Positions 24,798 through 35,540 of a stretch of 64,000 nt of DNA are shown piece by piece. Positions within the stretch are counted from its first letter, which is position 1, and each line of letters starts with the position of its first letter. The notes under the pieces are model-generated. The model saw only the letters and a program-made list of their open reading frames with translations. It did no database searches and was not told the DNA's origin. The position numbers and the translations under genes were made by a program. This DNA comes from Datisca glomerata. Lineage: Eukaryota > Streptophyta > Magnoliopsida > Cucurbitales > Datiscaceae. The stretch lies in assembly GCA_003255025.1 (NCBI GenBank), contig QANY01004000.1:310001-374000 (forward strand). Direction: 5' to 3'.

Positions 24798-26084
24798 TAC
24801 TACATGCCAATTGCCATACCCTTTCAAATCTTTAACTGTTGGCATTGTTTACAAAGACGTATAATTTGTTTAATGAATTATACGCGTTTCATATTTTTTG
24901 TATGAGAAACATATGTATTTTTAGTATCTTTTAGCTGGATTAGACAAAAGAAATACGCATATAATAGGCATATTTATTAACTCTGACTCAATTTTTTTTA
25001 CAGATTTTAATATTTTAAATGTATAATTGTAATTTTCGTAAACGATAATTAATATTTTTAGTGAAAAAATTTAAAAATCAGTGAACTCCGCATTAACCTT
25101 AAAAAACAGATGCAATACTAACTTTCTAAAACACATTAATTGATATTTTATTTTGAAATCAATTAACTTTCCTAACACATATTAATTGTTAGTATATTTC
25201 ATTTTGAAATCAAACAGTCAAAATTTTACCCAAATAATTGAAAAAGTAAATTAAAATCTAACCATTGTTATGGAAATTACTACTTAAATAATTATAGTAA
25301 ATAACAACTAACCTAATATGTCAATCAATCATCTAAAAAAAGAAACTCTACAAAGTCTCAGTTAATATATCATAGTAAGTTATAGGTAAATAAGTGATAT
25401 ATCATAGTTTTATTCTCGGACACTATATCATATATTAAAATATTACTAAAACAACACTGAAAATCCGGATGACAATTATTTGGTTATAGAAAAGATAATT
25501 TTCATAATAGAATTCACACAAAAAAAGTAATACAAAATAAAGAATTAATTTTAATTTAATTCAAATTAAAAATAATATATATTTATAGTATAATCTGAAA
25601 TTTTTAAAAATAATGATATCTCATTAAGTGAAATGACCTCACATATCAGATGATAGAATCTATCAAATGAAGAGTAAAATCGTCAACCAGAAATCATCAA
25701 CCGGAAATCATCAACAGCTGGGTGTGATGTGACGATGAAAAATCTACTATTTATCTAAAAAATTGAAAATCTACTATTCTTGAACTCAACTTTCAAAACT
25801 TGTATATTTAGTGTAATTACTTTTATATATTACAGTGTTCGGTTGTGGCGAAAATGAAAAAAGATTCACAACCATTACAACTTATTCTATCTCTATAATC
25901 CTTTCAACAAAAAATCCAGATTTGCTGTGTTTTATATATTGGAAATCCAAGTAAGTCATGTTAATAATTAATTAATTGGAAATCTTTTCAAATGTATACA
26001 TCTTGGTGTTTGAAATACAGACCAAAAGAATGATATATCCTCACTTTATAATTAATTGGGCTCCAAAATTTCATTATTTTCAAG
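24798..26084. other. AT-rich intergenic, no gene recognised
   Basis: No coding or mobile-element signal before the TG start of the TRIM-like element at 26085. Confidence 0.5.
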
Positions 26085-26757
26085 TGTTGGAATTTTTTGC
26101 CTTAAGTTTCTTAGTGATCAAGATTTCTATATTTATGAGGTTTTTCTTAAAAAAAATATTATGTGATGTTGTGCGCTGAATAAGTTTCATATCTACTAAA
26201 GAGACTTAGGGGCTTTAGAAGTTATAATATATTGTTATGAAAAATGATTCAATGACTTCACTTTGATAGAGGGTGAGAGACGACTACACCATAAATGAGC
26301 ATCCCATTGTGAGGTTGTTATACCTTAAGAGATAGAGGGTAACCTTCAGTTGAGAGAAGATGACTCTGCTTCAACAGACGGTGAGAAGTGTCTTTACACC
26401 CTAAAGGGAACTTCCCGTTGTGAGGAGGTTGCCCTAAGAGAAGCGCATCCTTAAGATTTCAGTAACCTTGAAGAAAGTTTTCAAGCTAGTAGTTTGGTTC
26501 TATTCCAATCAAGGAGTGTTAACTTTTATCGAAGTCAGTTATATTATATGACACTGACCATGTGTGGAGTTCAATATCATCGAGCTATGGTTTATAATTT
26601 TGTGTGGGTTGAGTTTATATTAGGTGTAATAAGATTTGATTTAGGTGTTTGAATTAGTGTTGAGTGTGTAATATGATGACGATAATGAGTTAGCTGTGGA
26701 CGTAGATAAATTGACTGAACAATGTTAAAAATATCATTCTATTTATTATTTTTGTAG
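26085..26757 (+). repeat. 5' LTR of TRIM-like element
   Basis: It starts TGTTGGAATT and ends within a few bases of 26757, just before the primer site. It shares gagggtgagag, cattgtgagga and tggagttcaat segments with the downstream copy. The end is approximate. Confidence 0.6.
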
Positions 26758-26763
26758 AGAAAA

Positions 26764-26775
26764 TGGTATCAAAGC
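26764..26775 (+). other. Primer-binding site of TRIM-like element
   Basis: tggtatcaaagc differs at one base from the common tggtatcagagc complementary to initiator tRNA-Met. Confidence 0.6.
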
Positions 26776-26954
26776 TAATGGTTTGATCTTGGATGGTACG
26801 AGAGTTTTGGCTCGAGATAGAGACGGTGTGAAGTTTACAAAGATATGGTTTTGTTGAATTTTGACGGTCATGATTCGAAGATAATTTGGTTTGAGGTGGA
26901 GCTGCAACATTAACAGTCATTCGCGGGTAATGGAATTTGAGTCAAGGTGGAAAT

Positions 26955-29080
26955 TGTAGGAATTTGATTCCTCAATTTTCTTACAGGTCAATTTTTTTTA
27001 TGAGGCTGTTTTAGAAAAGACGTTATATGATATCGTATATTGCCTATTGAATATTAAGTTTCCTAATTCTAATGGAAGGATTTAGAGTTTTTAGAGGTTA
27101 TAAATATGTGGTTATGAAAATGATTCGGTGTCTTTGCTTTGACAGATGTTGAGAGATGCATTAAAGGGAGCATGCCATTGTGAGGAGCCTATATTCTAAG
27201 AGATAGAAGATAGCCTCAAGATGAGAGAAAATGATTCTGCTTCGATAGAGGGTGAAAGAGGGTTCTACCTTAAAGGGAGCATCCATTTTGTAGGAGACTC
27301 TGCCCTAGAAGATAGGTGGCAATATTAAAATAAAATAATTTGGCTCTATCCCATGTGAGACTACTTCATGATATAGAAAGGCCTAGTCAGACGAGTTTTA
27401 CTTGTACAAAAGACAATCTTTAAGTTAGTAAGTTGGCTATATCTCGATGGAGGAGTGAATTACTTTTGTCTAAGCTAATTATGATGGCCAAAAGTCAGAA
27501 TTGAAGGGATTAGCGTAGCGAAAAAACTATACTTATATTAAAAATAATCACTAAATAATCTAATTTAAGTTAAGCCGAACATAAAAGTTACAACTTTGAT
27601 GTGTGAACCAAAAAACTAAAGCTTCTGCTTCACGATATGATCCTCGGTCTATGCCTAAATTGTCATTGATCTACATGCGAAATTATTAAAAACCGTGAGA
27701 AAGTCGTACCCCCATGCTACCATACGCCATCAACCGTGAACCGTCGTGAATTGATGCGAACCACTGTGAATCAATATCTCACGATCTTCCTTGTTATTCC
27801 TTGCGTTGTCAACCAACTATAGGGTGGGGACTTAGAAGAAAAAAATTATATTTTCCTTCCCTCTCTAATTTTCTGCTAGGGAGAATGATTGGTCTCTTTT
27901 GGGTTTTCTCTCTATCACTAATAATGTCAAATAGGCTTAGACCTAATCTGAGAGAAATCTCATATTTATAGTTAAATCCAAATAGTCAAGATTTAATGAA
28001 AATTATCTTAATTTAAAATATTAATTTTCATCACTGAAATCGGCTTGGTTGATTACTTAGTATCCACGCCATACCTATTTATTATCACTCATCACTATAC
28101 CTATAACCTATAAGCTAGCTCGAGCACCATAAGGATAAAAATATTCAGGAAAAAATAATTAACAAATTCTACTGGCCAAACCCATGATCGAATTTATTAA
28201 TTATTGATTACAATTGATCCATCAAAATTGATTGAACTCTTTTCATATTTTATATTATTCAATATTATTATCATTGACCTATTATTCATTATGTGTTGTC
28301 CCTCCATATTATATAGCATCATGTATAACTAGATAAAGTATTATCTAAACAATATATCCGCCTCTTATTTTATAAGTTCTAAATCTCATTCTACTAGTCA
28401 ACCGTGATATTTCATAGTTAATGTCTCGAGTGAAATTATCAAATCTCCAATAATACATTAGAGATGATAAACGTTTAGTTTACTATGATGACAATGGGGT
28501 ACTGTGTCACTAACTTAAAAGTGTCTATGGACTATGGTATTGAGAATATTTCTATTCTCACTATATAACAACTCAATCATCCAACCTATCAAATTGACTC
28601 GTGGAATCTCAATCATAGTAAGTCAAAATAGAACTATTAAATATAAATTCATAACTCTCTCAAGATTAATCAAATACATAGTGATCGATGTAAGTCAATC
28701 TACATAATAAAGTTGATGTACTATAACTATCTTAGTAAAAGCAACTTCACTAGACTCTGATTAACAAATGTTTTTCAAATAATAAAGAACTATTGGTTAA
28801 ATTCCTTATTCTTCTCAACTAAACTCCATAGTTCATTTTCATTGCATTTTTAGGGCACGATCCTAACACGGATGATATTGATCATGCATGGAGTTCAATG
28901 TCACTGAGGTATATGTTTTATGCTTTTGTATGCGTTGAGTTTGCATTTCGTAATGAGATTTTGATTGGGTGTTTGAATCAGTAATGAGCATGTAATGTGA
29001 TGATGATAATGAGATTACTATGAACATAAGAAAATTGACCAAACCATGTTACAAATATTACTTAGCTTCACGTTACAACA
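26955..29080 (+). repeat. 3' LTR of TRIM-like element, split
   Basis: The first part, 26955-27481, matches the 5' LTR up to about 26540. The second part, 28869 to about 29080, matches from about 26548 to the end (catgNgtggagttcaat, then gatgatgataatgag). The intervening 1.4 kb has no counterpart in the 5' LTR. Confidence 0.6.
27482..28868 (-). mobile_element. Solo-LTR-like insertion
   Basis: Read on the minus strand this 1.39-kb segment starts TGTTAGGATCGTGCCC and ends TTTTGGCCATCA, with no coding region, as expected for a solo LTR. Its borders are fixed by comparison with the uninterrupted LTR copy at 26085-26757. The direct flanks aatta and cggat do not match. A five-base atgat on both sides (27481-27485 and 28872-28876) would fit if the ends were a few bases off. 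Confidence 0.5.
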
Positions 29081-30082
29081 TGTTGTTTAGTTTAGTTGAT
29101 TTTTTATTTAATAAAATTACAAATTCCATGTAAACTAGGAGACTCCAACTAACAATTTCATTATCTTTAAAAAATAAAAAAAATAACTCATGACCATGAC
29201 CGTATGGTGTAGTTATTGAATTCTAACCGTACCAATTCTCATCTGATCACCATTTTGTTAGTGTATTTTATGGTTTGAATTCCATTTTTATTTTATTATG
29301 GACCCATATTAACACACATGTGACCTAATTTACACAATAAAATGAATCGATGCTGAGAAACTATAATGTAACACTAGTTAGGCTGTGTAATATTCACAAG
29401 AACACTGGTACTTTAATCTTGCTCGGTGAATCAATTACAAGTAATCAAAATTTTTTCCACCATTAATGTCTTCAAAGAGTCAAATATTTTCTCTCTTTGT
29501 TAGATGCAATCGGCTGCAAATCAATTCCTGATGATCATCACAGATAATAAAGTGAAGTGTGTTCAAATCAGTTGAACATGAGGACGTGCATGCAAAAGAT
29601 TAAGAGAATCCCAGAAAGAAGGATTGCTTTTGTTTAATTAGGAGCTTAAAATAAACAACACCCATAATTAAGGTCGTTCTTAATTAAAAATTAAATTACA
29701 TCATATTCTCATTTCATTCAGTGGGTGAGGAGAAGTGCAATGAATAAAAAACATCCTCCTAATTAATTGACCTTTCAATACCTCGTAAGGAAACGTTTTT
29801 TTAGAGGGCAATTCCTATTGCGTGGTCACCTGTTCAGCCTCAAACGTCATCAATTTTCCCCCAAAATAATTATAAAAATTTATGACTAGATCATACACTG
29901 AAATTAGTCAAAAACTTCTTCCTTAAATCCTTCAAATTTATTAAATATATTGGTTTTGAAAAGTAATTCTCTTCCGAGATACTAAATGATGTGGCAGCTC
30001 AAATCCAAATAGATATTGGCTGTACTTCATTTTATTACCAAGAACCTAAGATATATATTAATGATCAGCTTTCTTCAGTTGT
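29081..30082. other. Upstream region of the CLE gene
   Basis: About 1 kb of AT-rich host DNA with no coding region. It presumably holds the CLE gene promoter. No specific transcription-factor site is claimed. Confidence 0.5.
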
Positions 30083-30090
30083 ATATATAA
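30083..30090 (+). promoter_or_regulatory. TATA box of the CLE gene
   Basis: tatataa within gtatatataagt lies about 75-80 bases before the start codon. Transcription would begin near 30115, leaving a short leader of about 50 bases. Confidence 0.6.
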
Positions 30091-30163
30091 GTAAGCTTTT
30101 CATGCATGGAACATCACACAACTTTGGAGCTTTGAAAATTTTAAGGTAATTCAGATAAAGAAA

Positions 30164-30469
30164 ATGGCAAGCTCCAAGCTCTTGGCGTGCATCTTTTTAA
30201 TGTTACTCGTATTCCCCATGTCAGAATCTCGGCGTCTAGCGACGGATTCTGAGAGCGAAAGACTAGCAATCATCCGGCGAGAACTAATAGAGAGATCAAA
30301 ACAAGTGAAGGCAGATTCTGAGAGCGAAAGACTTGCAATCATCCGGCGAGAACTGATAGAGAGATCAAAACAAGTGAAGGTGAATCCTGCCGACAAGAAA
30401 GTTTTAGTCGGAAGCCCTCGCGACTCGTTGAGAATTAGTCCTGGAGGACCGGACCCAAAGCACCACTAA
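30164..30469 (+). CDS. CLE family secreted peptide precursor
   Basis: A 101-residue intronless frame with the layout of a CLAVATA3/ESR-related prepropeptide. Residues 1-20 form a hydrophobic signal peptide (MASSKLLACIFLMLLVFPMS), so the product should enter the secretory pathway. Residues 21-89 are the variable domain. The protein ends in the 12-residue CLE motif RISPGGPDPKHH (R90-H101, 30431-30466). The Pro, Gly-Pro-Asp-Pro and His-His positions are those conserved in A-type CLE hormones. This motif is closest to the CLE1-CLE7 group, whose peptides are perceived by CLV1-type LRR receptor kinases; that assignment is inferred. The start is the first in-frame ATG, in a good context (aaaATGGc), 74 bases after a TATA box. 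A 23-residue block (28-50) is repeated almost exactly at 51-73. No stop or frameshift is seen, and it is the only convincing intact host gene here. Confidence 0.9.
   Translation: MASSKLLACIFLMLLVFPMSESRRLATDSESERLAIIRRELIERSKQVKADSESERLAIIRRELIERSKQVKVNPADKKVLVGSPRDSLRISPGGPDPKHH
30245..30382 (+). repeat. 69-bp in-frame tandem duplication in the CLE gene
   Basis: Copy 1 is 30245-30313 and copy 2 is 30314-30382. The first 67 bases differ at only two positions, both third-codon changes within Leu codons (cta/ctt and cta/ctg); the final codon differs (gca/gtg). The encoded unit starts DSESERLAIIRRELIERSKQ. Confidence 0.95.
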
Positions 30470-31007
30470 TTGAAAATCTACGTTAGATCGATGCCATTTT
30501 CTAGCAGATCGAGAAGCTTCAGTAGTTTTTTTTATTTCCATCTTTCTCGTTTCTGTCTTATTTTCCAAAATTTTATGCAATGCATGTGCTTTAGTAGTAC
30601 GTCTAACACAAATGTACTTCGTATTTTTGTTATGTTAGAACAAATTGTTTGAGAGCAAACATCATTTAATTTCCAGCAATTAATGAAGTGTCCATTTGAG
30701 TTTTTATATGAAAAAGTTATCGGTATTATTTCACTAATGGCATGTATGTCGCTCTACTGCTGTTTAGCTCAATTAATCATGTAGAAGTGCAAATAACACA
30801 CTGAAAACCACTCATTCTTTAGACACACCACACACCATACACTACAATTTTACCTTTTAAATTTAAGAAGTAGTTGGGGTTCGAAACTCTTCTTTCTTTT
30901 TACAGAGAATTGTGTGATATCACATCCAACTTGGGATACAATTGTGTTATAAAAAAATTACTTTCCTTTACTAATAATCTAACGTCTTATCATCTTATGT
31001 AAAGCAA
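30470..31007. other. 3' flank of the CLE gene
   Basis: Likely 3' UTR and intergenic DNA. No clear AATAAA signal was seen. A short B-box-like ggggttcgaaac occurs near 30876 without an A-box partner. Confidence 0.45.
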
Positions 31008-31070
31008 AATATCAAATGATTAGAAGCGAATATCAAATGATTAGAAGCGAATATCAAATGATTAGAAGTA
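31008..31070. repeat. Three 21-bp tandem repeats
   Basis: The unit aatatcaaatgattagaagcg occurs three times in direct succession, the last ending gta instead of gcg. There are no spacers. Confidence 0.85.
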
Positions 31071-31129
31071 AATGTCCAACAAAAACGTTATTGGGTCTCT
31101 ATAAAATAACGTTGCTGAGTTGTAAGTTG

Positions 31130-32105
31130 TTGAGCTGAGGACTTGGGGCATATACTGACCTTACCATTTACTTTATTATCCCCCAAGTGAAAGGGGGAGA
31201 TATTCACCTTACTTGGACTTGAGATAGGTAAACCTTAGAGTGGATAGTGTTTTAATATTAAGTCTTCTATTTGATCAATCGATTGAAAGTACAAACCTAA
31301 TATCAAGTTGTCTTCTCATTATCATATCTCGAATAAAATGAAAATCAAGTTCCATATGTTTGAACATGATTTGAAGCAAGGGAAATAACGCTTACATTGT
31401 CAACCCATAGTGTTGGAGGAGCAGTGAGCATAAATGAAAATTCTGTAAGTATACCTTGAAACCAACATATTTCACCTGCTGTATTAGCCGTTGACCTGTA
31501 CTTTTACTCACTTTCTATAGTGACCATTGATTATGAAGGTTGAAGAAATTAACCTTCTTTATAAGTGTCTTTCAAGTATCATACAGTTCTCTTACATGCT
31601 TGACGGTGTAAGACACTAGCTTTGTAAAGATGTTAATTAGCTGAGTTTACTTACCAAAAATGATTTATGATCTGGTCTTGGAATAGAAATACATTGCAGT
31701 GATCCTACTGTGCTTCTTAAAATAGTACAATCTGTCATATGTTCTCCGTCAGCAATTAACTTGCAAGATGTACGAGCAGGAGCATGTGTTATTTTAGCTC
31801 CTTCCCATCTTTGTCTTCTTCAACATATGTGTAATGTAACTTGGACTATGATAAGTACATGCCTGATTGATTTTTCGATACCTCTATGACAATGAAATAG
31901 TGAATAGAACCAAGATACTTAAAGTGCAAAAGAAGAATTAAGATTCTGAACAACTTGCCTAATGATGGAAGGTGAAGTATTTGCGATAAGTATATAATCT
32001 ACACAGACAAGTACGAAATACTATTTTAAGCAGTCTTGTTGATAAACAAAGATGTATATAATCTAGCATTCTTGAGTAAATCTCCAAATTGACAACTCTA
32101 ATTTC
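31130..32105 (-). pseudogene. Copia G remnant: RT end and RNase H
   Basis: On the minus strand, decayed frames give an RT segment (LNSSFALKYLGSIHYFIVIE, at about 31890-31960) preceded by VCVDYILIANTSP in place of the YVDD motif. Toward 31300 an RNase H-like part reads TANTAGEICW and VDNVSVISLASN. Many stops and frameshifts. The upstream RT part probably lies at 50852-50985, separated by the nested insertions. Confidence 0.7.
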
Positions 32106-33653
32106 GTCCTGATTTTAACATTAAATAATGAAAACAAAAAATTATATATAATTATTTATTCCATAAACGGTAATAAATAATGAATTAATCTGCAATAAAG
32201 TCAACGTGATAAATTCATAAGACGTGAAAATTCAATCACATAATTTGTAGAATAAAACATGAAAAACACATAAATTCTTGAATCAACTGTAAGTTAACAA
32301 AAATCTGTTTCTGATGTCATATAAACATAATTAGTAAAAATCTCATATTTTTAATGATTACGGCAGTCCCTCACTTCTGCTGCTCGCCATCACCTGCAAC
32401 ATATTCATATATGGGGGTGAGTATTAAAAATACTGAGTAAGTAAACCCACATACTAATAAGCTTCACATGACCTAAATGTAAACATATAACTCATGCCAC
32501 TTTAATTTAATACATTCATTTGATCATTAAATCAAATAAGATACTTATAATTAACATAACTGGATTCATGGTTAACATATAACTTGAACTTATACGTGTG
32601 CTGATACTTGTACTTGCTTGATCATAATTCGACTAGGCATATCTCCTGATTAACAACCTAACCAGATTTGTTTCACACTTAAACTTGAACTTGTAATGTG
32701 AATGTGAACATGACAGAATGCATGTCATTTAAGGTTATGTGAACCTTGAACTTGAGCCAGTATCGTTTAAGGTTATTTAAACCTTAAGGACGTTACATGA
32801 ACATGGTGACACCCAACCGCATAGCTGATGACATGACGTGAACAATTTGGTTATTATGAACATGACTAAGTCTACCTCTTATTTATTTAACACTTTACTT
32901 GAGTTAAAATTTATAATTAACATTATTACATATACATGAGCGAACATATAACTTGTTCATGAACATAAACAATATAAATATTATGTCTATAACTCAAAAT
33001 ATAATCGTACATAACATGGTAAATAATTTCATCGTGATACAAAAAAATAAATAAACACTTGATCATAAGATTGAGCAACATAAAAAAATTGATAAAAAAA
33101 ATTTTAAATTAAATATGCTACAGTTATAACATATGAACCGAACTACTATTTAATTCCACTTACCTGAATTGCTACGAATATAATTTAACAACTGTTGACC
33201 TGAAATTCACGGATCCCAGATCACTAAATATTCAGATAATAACTAAAATTATTTAATTAACTACGAGGGCAACTGAGGTCAGAAAGAGGTGGAAAATAAA
33301 TCGGCATAAACTATCAAGCTGTTCAGATCGGTTCAGCATGGTCCAGTGGCCAGAACTTGTTCGATTGAACCAGTTTAGTTCAGTAGAATCGGTTCGGGCT
33401 AGGTGATGACAAGGTTGTGTCGGGTCAGATCCAACTGGGTCGCAGGACCCAGTTGCAGTCCAAACATAGAACGAAGAAAGAAATAGAGAAAGAAGAGAAA
33501 AGCAGTGACAATGATACAATCTGGAGAAGACGACGATGGAGGGGCTGCCATTGAAAAGAAAAATAGAAGAAAACAAAGGAGGAGGAATAGAAAAATCAGA
33601 AATAGAGGGAGAGAAACATGATGAAGGAAAAATGGGAAAATTAAAGGAAGAAG
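32106..33653 (-). repeat. Long gypsy-type LTR, distal part
   Basis: Non-coding except for low-complexity Ser/Phe/Leu-rich frames typical of LTR sequence. It continues at 50419-50851, where the minus-strand start TGTAATACCCCAGGG is found, so the whole LTR would be about 2 kb. It is split by copia A. Its left border is approximate (a TG occurs at 32110) and no target duplication was found. Confidence 0.5.
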
Positions 33654-35540
33654 TGTTGGATCGGTTTTTAAATATATGAGGAAAAACAATGAACCATGAA
33701 CAGTTTGCGGACGGAAAATCAAAATTTTTTTTACGTCAACTATTTAATCATGTTAAATATAAAAATATTTTATGATCATGCATATTTAGATTGAAGTATT
33801 TAGAAGAGGTAGAAATAATATTATACTTTTCTTGTATCGGAGAAGTTCTGACTTGGTGGAATCTTATTGATTGTCTTGCGTTCTTCGTTCTTCATAGAAT
33901 TTGAATCAATATTCGTACCAATAACCACTCGTAGGATTCTGAAGTATATCCCAATAGGATGTAATCGGGAATTGAGTGTGGGCTCTCTAAACAACAAGAA
34001 AAAAAATAAAATTTTCTCTTCTTCCTCTAGATTTTGGCAGCAACAGAGAGGGGAGAGAAAAACTACTTTCTTTGCTCGGTGTAATCATACACTGTGATCA
34101 AGGTTTTGTCAACACACTTAGGGAGGCAGATCTAATGCTATCCCTTATATAAAGATTATGAAATTTACACATATACCCATACACTGTAAATTGCCAAAAT
34201 TCTCCTTCATTTATTATAATTGTAGAAATTTTACACCTCCCTAGAGCCAATATTATGTCCAAATTCATCAATCCAAATTGATAAATTAAATTGATCTTCA
34301 TCAATTAATTAATTAATTTTTTTATTTACTAATTATCCAATAATTAGAAAATAACAACTAATTAATTTGAATATTAACTTTTACTCTTCACTACTTTAGT
34401 GACGATACCCATCACATATGGATTTGGAAAGTATACATTGGTCCGAAACATATTTTTGGTCTTATTAATGTTGTTTTTCATTTGAGTTCTTATGAGTTAC
34501 TCCTGAGACTAAATGAACCCACATGAAAAAAGTTAAAGGATTCAAATACTTAGAGAATTTATCTCTATAAATTCCCGACCTATTAATCCTGACATCGTTC
34601 GATTCCACTATAGGTCTGATGCCGAATCAACTCTCGTTTCATGTGCGCTACATTTTCTGTTGGTGTAAACATACACTTCTTATTTCAGGATCTACAGAAT
34701 ATTTTCTATGCTACCTCATGAATATCAGTAACAAAAGTTGGATGTAAATGACCATTTTACCCCTCTAGTTATTATTTCCTTAACTCCTTTATTAATTTTG
34801 AATAAGAAAGACATAACACTGAATTGTCTCGCACGATTCATCATGTCTTATTCAATGATTCATTTCATCGAGTACCTGTCCAGGTTTATTAATTGACATA
34901 CTTATCAATAAAGTATAATGTGATATTGTTGCATTTTGCAATCTCACCATGAACTTCATATCTGTAAATCACGTAACTCCAACATAATTGAATCACAATC
35001 TCAACAGCTGAGTTATGGTCCAGCAATTCGAACTCACTCCTTTGGCGTATCAAAGACCGTAAGTAACTAAGTCAAGTTTCGTATTTACCTCAAGATTAAA
35101 ATAATCATGAAAATATCCTTAAGGTGTAAATAATTAGATTTAGAGCTAGATTAATTACTTTACTCCAAACTATTTTGTTACTGGTCGATTCAACATGTTT
35201 CATAACATGTCTAGGTCAACTGTTAGAGTCTCCACTCTCATGCCCTAAGAACGAAATCCTTTGATTCAACCTAACAGTCGTAATCAGACTCAATTACCCA
35301 GTCGATCTTAAGACTGCGAATAACATTCTAAACTATTTCAGAAGAGTTTGTCTGAAAGACCCCTCAGTCTTTAATCTTCTTACTTTGACAATAGTTTCAA
35401 AACTTGAGTAAATTATAAACACACTTTAATTAATAAAAAAATTCATTCATTCATTAAATTTAGTAATACAAAATGTCTGAAAAATAACTAAATACTAAAA
35501 AATAGTTACTACACCCTACTTTATGGACATAATTCTAACA
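33654..35540 (-). repeat. 3' LTR of copia A
   Basis: 1887 bp, aligning along its length with 48650-50418. A TATA-like ttatataaa lies at 34145-34153 on the minus strand. The adjacent aagtgggagat (35541-35551, minus) is the polypurine tract. Confidence 0.92.

Larger units (their letters stand above)
26085..29080 (+). mobile_element. TRIM-like mini LTR retrotransposon, interrupted
   Basis: Two long direct repeats begin TGTTGGAATT (26085) and TGTAGGAATT (26955). The first ends close to an initiator-Met-type primer site (26764-26775), and the second is preceded by a purine tract caaggtggaaat (26943-26954). The interior is therefore only about 190 bp and has no gag or pol. The second repeat is split by a 1.4-kb insertion (27482-28868) and resumes at about 28869-29080. 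The LTRs, about 670 bp, are longer than in classic TRIMs. The exact right end and a target duplication were not found. The copies are clearly diverged. Confidence 0.65.

Noticed and set aside
29197..29282. Possible second SINE head (tggtgtagttatt and ggtttgaattcc)
   Set aside because: Both boxes deviate strongly from pol III consensus and no element boundary could be seen.
30151..30396. Minus-strand 81-residue frame opposite the CLE gene
   Set aside because: It is the antisense shadow of the 69-bp duplication; no promoter or family signature.
31008..31070. Short regularly repeated units that might suggest a CRISPR array
   Set aside because: The 21-bp units are directly adjacent with no spacers, in a plant genome context; a plain tandem repeat.
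33253..33722. Two overlapping 107-residue minus-strand frames rich in Ser, Leu and Phe
   Set aside because: They lie in LTR sequence and have low-complexity composition typical of LTR pseudo-frames; 50399-50704 is similar.
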